Part shown: positions 31,694 through 35,167 of the stretch, one piece after another
Position numbering within the stretch: position 1 is the first letter of the stretch
Layout: the number at the start of each line of letters is the position of its first letter
Source of the DNA: Chitinophagales bacterium
Lineage (GTDB): Bacteria; Bacteroidota; Bacteroidia; Chitinophagales; JADIYW01
DNA length: 35,167 nt
Assembly: GCA_020636545.1 (NCBI GenBank)
Contig: JACJXS010000018.1
Location: 1 to 35,167 of the forward strand
Direction of reading: 5' to 3'
Program-made: the position numbers and the translations under genes
The notes under the pieces: generated by a model
What the model was told of the DNA's origin: nothing
Seen by the model: only the letters and a program-made list of their open reading frames with translations
Databases searched by the model: none

Positions 31694-34315
31694 TTATTTC
31701 CACTCGTAGAAGTATTCATCATCTCTTCCATCACTATACTGCTTCCTATCAACATTGATTCTGCGGAGCTTCATCTGTTGTGTAAATTTCGTCTTAGATG
31801 TCAAACCATCAAATAGTCTATTAAAAGTTCCAAGTAGAATTTCTCTCTCAACTTTTTTAGCTTTTAACATATCTTCAGTCATCAATCCTCTTCTATTATC
31901 CTTACCTAAAAAGTCATTACCTTTTTCTGGGTAATTTATATCAAACCATTCCCAATCATTAGTTTTAAGCTTATCGGCAAACAATTCAAATCTGTTCATA
32001 CTTAACTCTTTAATTGTAGCCTTCGCTTCATTCTCTAATACAATTTTAACTTTATGTTTATCACTCTTATAATTATATAAGTACTGAGCAAATTTTGGTA
32101 ACTCATTTCCAAGTGATTTTATAAAGTCTTCTGGGTTACGATTAAATGTTGGTTTGATATTTAGAGCATCACCGGTTTCTATGACATTAAATCTTCTGTC
32201 ATACTTTTCTATTAGCATTGGTAGTGCTTCATTACTAAAAAAGAACATATTGGCATCATTTGTGGCTTCATAGGCCCTTAAAAATTTTTCATTAATAATC
32301 ATATTATGTTCAGAGATTAAGGATTTTAATTTAGATTTAACACTTCTCTTCGTCTTTGTTTCATCATTAGCAACTTCATTAAAAGCTACAAACAACTTGT
32401 TACTCATATAACCATTAAAATCGCTTTGCAGTCTATCGTCATCAACTACTATGGTCTGCTTTTCCCCAAATAATGGTTTTATAATCTTATCAAAGAATAA
32501 GTTTTTACCAGCGCCCGGTAATCCTTGGAACAACCAAGTGGTATCTACTTTTTGTCTTGTTGTGAAAACATAACTTAACCAATTAATAAAATGCTCTCTT
32601 TCATTTTCAACGGGTATAACATTCCTTAAAAGGTAAAATGTTCTTGGGCAAGCAACTTCGAGTTCAATCTTTTCATCATTTTTTTCATAGAACATAAATT
32701 CTGTCGGTGTAAAAAGGTTAAATTTTCTGTTGTAAATATCAAACTTACCCCCAAGATCTTGCGGCATAAACTTAACTCTAAAGTGTGGAAAGTTTTGCGG
32801 AGGTTTTATTCCATGATCTTTAAGCAGCTCTATAATTTTATTCCTCTCAATACCAAGTTTTGGGACATCTTCCTCAGCATCATAATAACCATAAGCATCA
32901 CTGGTCATATCGTACATTGGTACAACTGGATCATTAGTAATATGATCCTCTAACTCATCTGTATAATCTTTCTCTAATGCTTTTAATTGTTTTCTTAATG
33001 AACCCACATCTTCTCCAAATGACTTTTTAAGCAGCGGCAATATTTCTGAGATTGTAACATCATTATTTACTATTGATAGAAAATCCAGAACCTCTTCTTT
33101 TGCTTTTCTTTTAGATAGTGCATTGCTGACAGATGCTCCACTGATCAGCTCATTTATAACCCAAAAAACCCCATCATCTGTTTCTTGAAATTTCTGCATC
33201 AGATCATCTAGACCATTAGCTTTAAGATATTCATCCGGGTCTTTGTGCATCCCAAACTTTTTAGGATCAACTACAAATGGAACAATTGAAGTATGCTTCA
33301 ATATTAACTTAATAGCTTCCCTTGTATTACTAGGGCCAACTCCATCATTATCAAATGCAATTATTAAGTGTTTAATTTTTCTTATTTTTAATTCATTAAG
33401 GTGTCTTTTACCCAACATACCTTGTCCAACTGCAACCACATTGTTAACCCCTAGAGCTTGTAGGTATAAAACATCGGGGTATCCTTCAACAACAATTAGT
33501 GTATCTTCCTTTTTATCAACTTTATCAATCCCAAATAAATCATCTTTCTTTACTCCGGGCGTACTGTCCCAACGAACATTATCATGAACCTTATTGTCAT
33601 AGGTAGTAATTGTACTACCACTGGGTTCTGTAGATCTTTTCAAAAATCCGGTAATCAGCCCTTCGGCATTGCGGTAAGGAAAAGCTAATCTAAAATTATC
33701 ACCAAAATGGCCTTGTAATTTTAATTTTGCCGCAACTTTTCTTTTATCTTCATCACTATCTATTAACATTTTCTTCACATCATAATCTTCCGGTAAATAA
33801 AACCAGTCGCTATTCTTTAGAACTTCTGGGTCATATTTACGTTGATTTACTAAATAGTCCAGAGCTTCTTTCCCTTCCTCTTTATATAGTAGTTCTTTAC
33901 CTCTTTCTACAATTTCATTTAGTAAAAAGCTGCGTGTGATTAGCTCATCTTGCTCTTGCTTTTCCTTAAGGGTTTGTTTGGGGATGTTTAGGGTCTGATT
34001 AGGATCAATATTTAGATTGAACTCTTTTACTAACCATTTAATAGATTCTGGAATAGTCATCCCAGTAACCTTATATACTAGATGAATGGATCCAATTCCT
34101 TTGACTTCTTTACAGCCAAAGCAATTAAACTGATTTCTGGTGTAATCTAGATTAAATGGAGTTCCACTTTTAGATGGGTGCTTTGTTGGGCAATTTCCTA
34201 CTAATGAATTACCTCTCTTTGTTAAGTTTGTTGCTCCAAGTCTGACAGCAACGTCTACGATATTTAGGCTATCGTTAACCTCTTGATAAATTTCCTTTTT
34301 GATTTTGTTTGACAT
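31694..34315 (-). CDS. Mobile-element primase-helicase: CHC2-like zinc finger, TOPRIM and SF3/D5-type helicase
   Basis: About 873 residues from the ATG at 34315; 11 further codons upstream are open but the N-terminal helix of the zinc domain begins properly here. The N-terminal zinc finger contains CPTKH and CFGC (Cys42, His46, Cys65, Cys68). The TOPRIM region (about 270-335) has LIVVEGYPDVL (Glu277) and IIAFDNDGVG (Asp322, Asp324). The C-terminal superfamily 3 helicase has Walker A FQGLPGAGKN (near 600) and a Walker B-like LFVAFNEV. This fused arrangement is used by phages, satellites and plasmids to start their own replication. It overlaps the small upstream gene by about 40 bases and ends at a terminator. 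Confidence 0.88.
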   Translation of the reverse strand: MSNKIKKEIYQEVNDSLNIVDVAVRLGATNLTKRGNSLVGNCPTKHPSKSGTPFNLDYTRNQFNCFGCKEVKGIGSIHLVYKVTGMTIPESIKWLVKEFNLNIDPNQTLNIPKQTLKEKQEQDELITRSFLLNEIVERGKELLYKEEGKEALDYLVNQRKYDPEVLKNSDWFYLPEDYDVKKMLIDSDEDKRKVAAKLKLQGHFGDNFRLAFPYRNAEGLITGFLKRSTEPSGSTITTYDNKVHDNVRWDSTPGVKKDDLFGIDKVDKKEDTLIVVEGYPDVLYLQALGVNNVVAVGQGMLGKRHLNELKIRKIKHLIIAFDNDGVGPSNTREAIKLILKHTSIVPFVVDPKKFGMHKDPDEYLKANGLDDLMQKFQETDDGVFWVINELISGASVSNALSKRKAKEEVLDFLSIVNNDVTISEILPLLKKSFGEDVGSLRKQLKALEKDYTDELEDHITNDPVVPMYDMTSDAYGYYDAEEDVPKLGIERNKIIELLKDHGIKPPQNFPHFRVKFMPQDLGGKFDIYNRKFNLFTPTEFMFYEKNDEKIELEVACPRTFYLLRNVIPVENEREHFINWLSYVFTTRQKVDTTWLFQGLPGAGKNLFFDKIIKPLFGEKQTIVVDDDRLQSDFNGYMSNKLFVAFNEVANDETKTKRSVKSKLKSLISEHNMIINEKFLRAYEATNDANMFFFSNEALPMLIEKYDRRFNVIETGDALNIKPTFNRNPEDFIKSLGNELPKFAQYLYNYKSDKHKVKIVLENEAKATIKELSMNRFELFADKLKTNDWEWFDINYPEKGNDFLGKDNRRGLMTEDMLKAKKVEREILLGTFNRLFDGLTSKTKFTQQMKLRRINVDRKQYSDGRDDEYFYEWK

Positions 34316-34667
34316 AATTGTTCTCTGATTTCGATTCTGATAAAGCATTGTGTAAAATACTTTTCAGAGTGCGGATGTATGTACTGTAGCGCATTGGTTT
34401 AACCTCTCCACTATCAGTATAATATTGGTCTACAAGATTTATTAGTTTACTATTTTTAATAAATCTAAAGACCGAAATTGGCCCTTGTCGACGATGCTCA
34501 ACCAAATCGAGCCCCGAGGCCATTAAGAATGCAGATAAATAAAAATCCTTATTCTCATAAAATTGTGTTTGTATCATATTCTGATCTCCACTGTTTGTGT
34601 ATGGATTAATCCCAGATATAGTGCTGGTCACACTGTTGGTATTTGTTCTCCTTAATTGATAAGACAT
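34275..34667 (-). CDS. Small DUF5659-like protein upstream of the primase
   Basis: 130 residues, no signal peptide. The first 35 residues are polar and probably disordered. Residues about 38-112 (FYLSAFLMASGLDLVEHRR, ISVFRFIKNSKLINLVDQYY, MRYSTYIRTLKSILHNAL) fit my recollection of DUF5659, a short domain common in phages and integrated elements near replication genes. The C-terminal tail is basic and Asn/Lys-rich. The gene overlaps the primase start, implying coupled translation. A role as a DNA-binding or replication accessory factor is inferred from context. Confidence 0.6.
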   Translation of the reverse strand: MSYQLRRTNTNSVTSTISGINPYTNSGDQNMIQTQFYENKDFYLSAFLMASGLDLVEHRRQGPISVFRFIKNSKLINLVDQYYTDSGEVKPMRYSTYIRTLKSILHNALSESKSENNYVKQNQKGNLSRG

Positions 34668-34923
34668 AATGAAAGTAATGATAAAAATTTATGGAAGAGA
34701 TCGAGAGAAAAATATTAACCAGTTAGTTTGTTAAAATTATTGACTCGATTGAAGAATAATGATTACAACAAGTTATTTATAATCACACTTGAATATCCGA
34801 TTATATTATGACATTGTCAAGTTTTTTGAAAATAATTTATAATAAAAAACAATACTATGCCATTTACTATGCCACCCATCTTTAAGTTGTTGTTATATAA
34901 GTAGATATGGGGATTGAAAGATA
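34668..34923. other. Element end region upstream of the small gene
   Basis: 256 bases without a gene. It contains a promoter candidate for the minus-strand genes (34792-34820) and a direct repeat TACTATGCCA (34853-34862 and 34865-34874) about 50 bases from the tRNA fragment, a position suitable for integrase arm-type binding sites. Confidence 0.5.
34792..34820 (-). promoter_or_regulatory. Probable promoter of the small gene and primase operon
   Basis: Minus strand TTGACA (34820-34815), 17-base spacer, GATATT (34797-34792). It would give a leader of roughly 120 bases before the ATG at 34667. Confidence 0.55.
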
Positions 34924-34966
34924 CTTTGTAATCAGCAGGTTGCGGGTTCGAGTCCCATCACCAGCT
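34924..34966 (+). pseudogene. 3' fragment of tRNA-Thr(TGT), attachment-site scar
   Basis: From CTTTGTAATCAGCAGG to CACCAGCT the sequence matches the anticodon loop (TGT), variable loop, T arm (GGTTCGAGTCC) and 3' acceptor strand CACCAGC of a threonine tRNA. The 5' half (GCTGGTG, D arm) is absent upstream, and the T stem has a C-A mismatch (34943/34957), so it is not functional. Such fragments mark one end of an element integrated at the anticodon loop of a tRNA gene; the terminator on its right suggests that side is host chromosome. Confidence 0.75.
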
Positions 34967-34972
34967 CAAGCT

Positions 34973-35008
34973 AAAGCCTTGTAAAACAATAATTTACAAG
35001 GCTTTTTT
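34973..35008 (+). terminator. Rho-independent terminator after the tRNA fragment
   Basis: AAAGCCTTGTAAA (34973-34985) pairs perfectly with TTTACAAGGCTTT (34993-35005), 7-base loop, then T residues. It is the original downstream terminator of the tRNA gene. Confidence 0.85.
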
Positions 35009-35167
35009 ATTTTAAATAGTTTGAATTATCGCTTAAGGTAGTTAAAATTGCAAATGGCATCAATTTGTATAAACAGTTATTGTTGGAGGTTATCTATAAA
35101 GAATAAATGGTGTATCACTTTGATCAAATTAAATAGAATGGTTTACAGAACCCAATTTTATCATACG
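35009..35167. other. Right flank, nothing recognised
   Basis: 159 bases of AT-rich sequence. A GGAGG occurs at about 35084-35088, but the nearby ATG opens a frame of only nine codons. No gene, tRNA or repeat is supported. Confidence 0.5.

Noticed and set aside
33243..33587. 114-codon plus-strand open frame opposite the primase TOPRIM region
   Set aside because: Antisense shadow of a conserved domain; its Leu/Ser/Thr-rich composition is what reverse reading of AT-rich coding DNA yields.
35084..35130. Start of a plus-strand gene after GGAGG at the right edge
   Set aside because: The frame from the nearby ATG stops after nine codons.
28438..35167. CRISPR array
   Set aside because: Repeats are short, irregularly spaced and in both orientations, with no cas genes.

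Overview
The window is AT-rich and looks like a chromosome segment from the Bacteroidota/Chlorobiota-Ignavibacteriota side of the tree. I favour an Ignavibacteria-type (Melioribacter-like) free-living carbohydrate degrader. The reasons are type IX secretion (T9SS) C-terminal sorting domains of the PNPFNP type, a PorV/PorQ-family protein, a TonB-dependent receptor with a carboxypeptidase-like N-terminal domain, and SPII lipoproteins, but no SusD-like protein. The taxonomic call is an inference.

Positions 1-26252: eighteen genes (the leftmost cut by the window edge) all run on the minus strand, most with gaps under 50 bases or with overlaps. They form one apparent glycan-utilisation locus for alpha-linked N-acetylgalactosamine (GalNAc) or related galacto-sugars. 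Reading in the direction of transcription, the first block is cytoplasmic: an AgaS-type SIS deaminase/isomerase, KbaZ/GatZ, a ten-helix EamA-type permease, a PfkB kinase and a KbaY/GatY class II aldolase. This is the tagatose-6-phosphate route. Next come three secreted T9SS cargo proteins (a parallel beta-helix protein, a DUF4874/DUF4832-type TIM-barrel protein with a CBM9-like domain, and a double CBM9-like protein). A hairpin plus T-run then precedes an outer-membrane module: a beta-propeller lipoprotein, a TonB receptor, and two large paralogous FnIII/T9SS proteins around a PorV-like barrel. The last block holds a clan GH-D lipoprotein glycosidase (GH36-like), a GH109-type alpha-N-acetylgalactosaminidase, a nucleotidyltransferase, an NahK-like sugar 1-kinase and the start of a CBM9-like gene.

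Positions 26253-28437: a divergent control region with a clear TTGACA-N17-TATCTT promoter and two 13-base operator-like repeats separates the locus from a plus-strand DeoR-family repressor (AgaR-like) and a secreted amidohydrolase.

Positions 28438-34966: gene-sparse and repeat-rich, interpreted as a small integrated replicon or satellite. It carries a COG1533/SplB-like radical SAM gene flanked by a diverged ~84-base duplicated block, an orphan 184-residue gene with a TTG start, a strongly foldable 170-base segment, an iteron-like array next to a primase-TOPRIM-SF3 helicase gene, and a small DUF5659-like gene. It ends at a 43-base 3' fragment of a tRNA-Thr(TGT) gene followed by the tRNA-side terminator, which marks an attachment-site scar. 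No integrase and no intact tRNA are in the window, so the other end of the element is undetermined. Positions 35009-35167 hold nothing recognisable.
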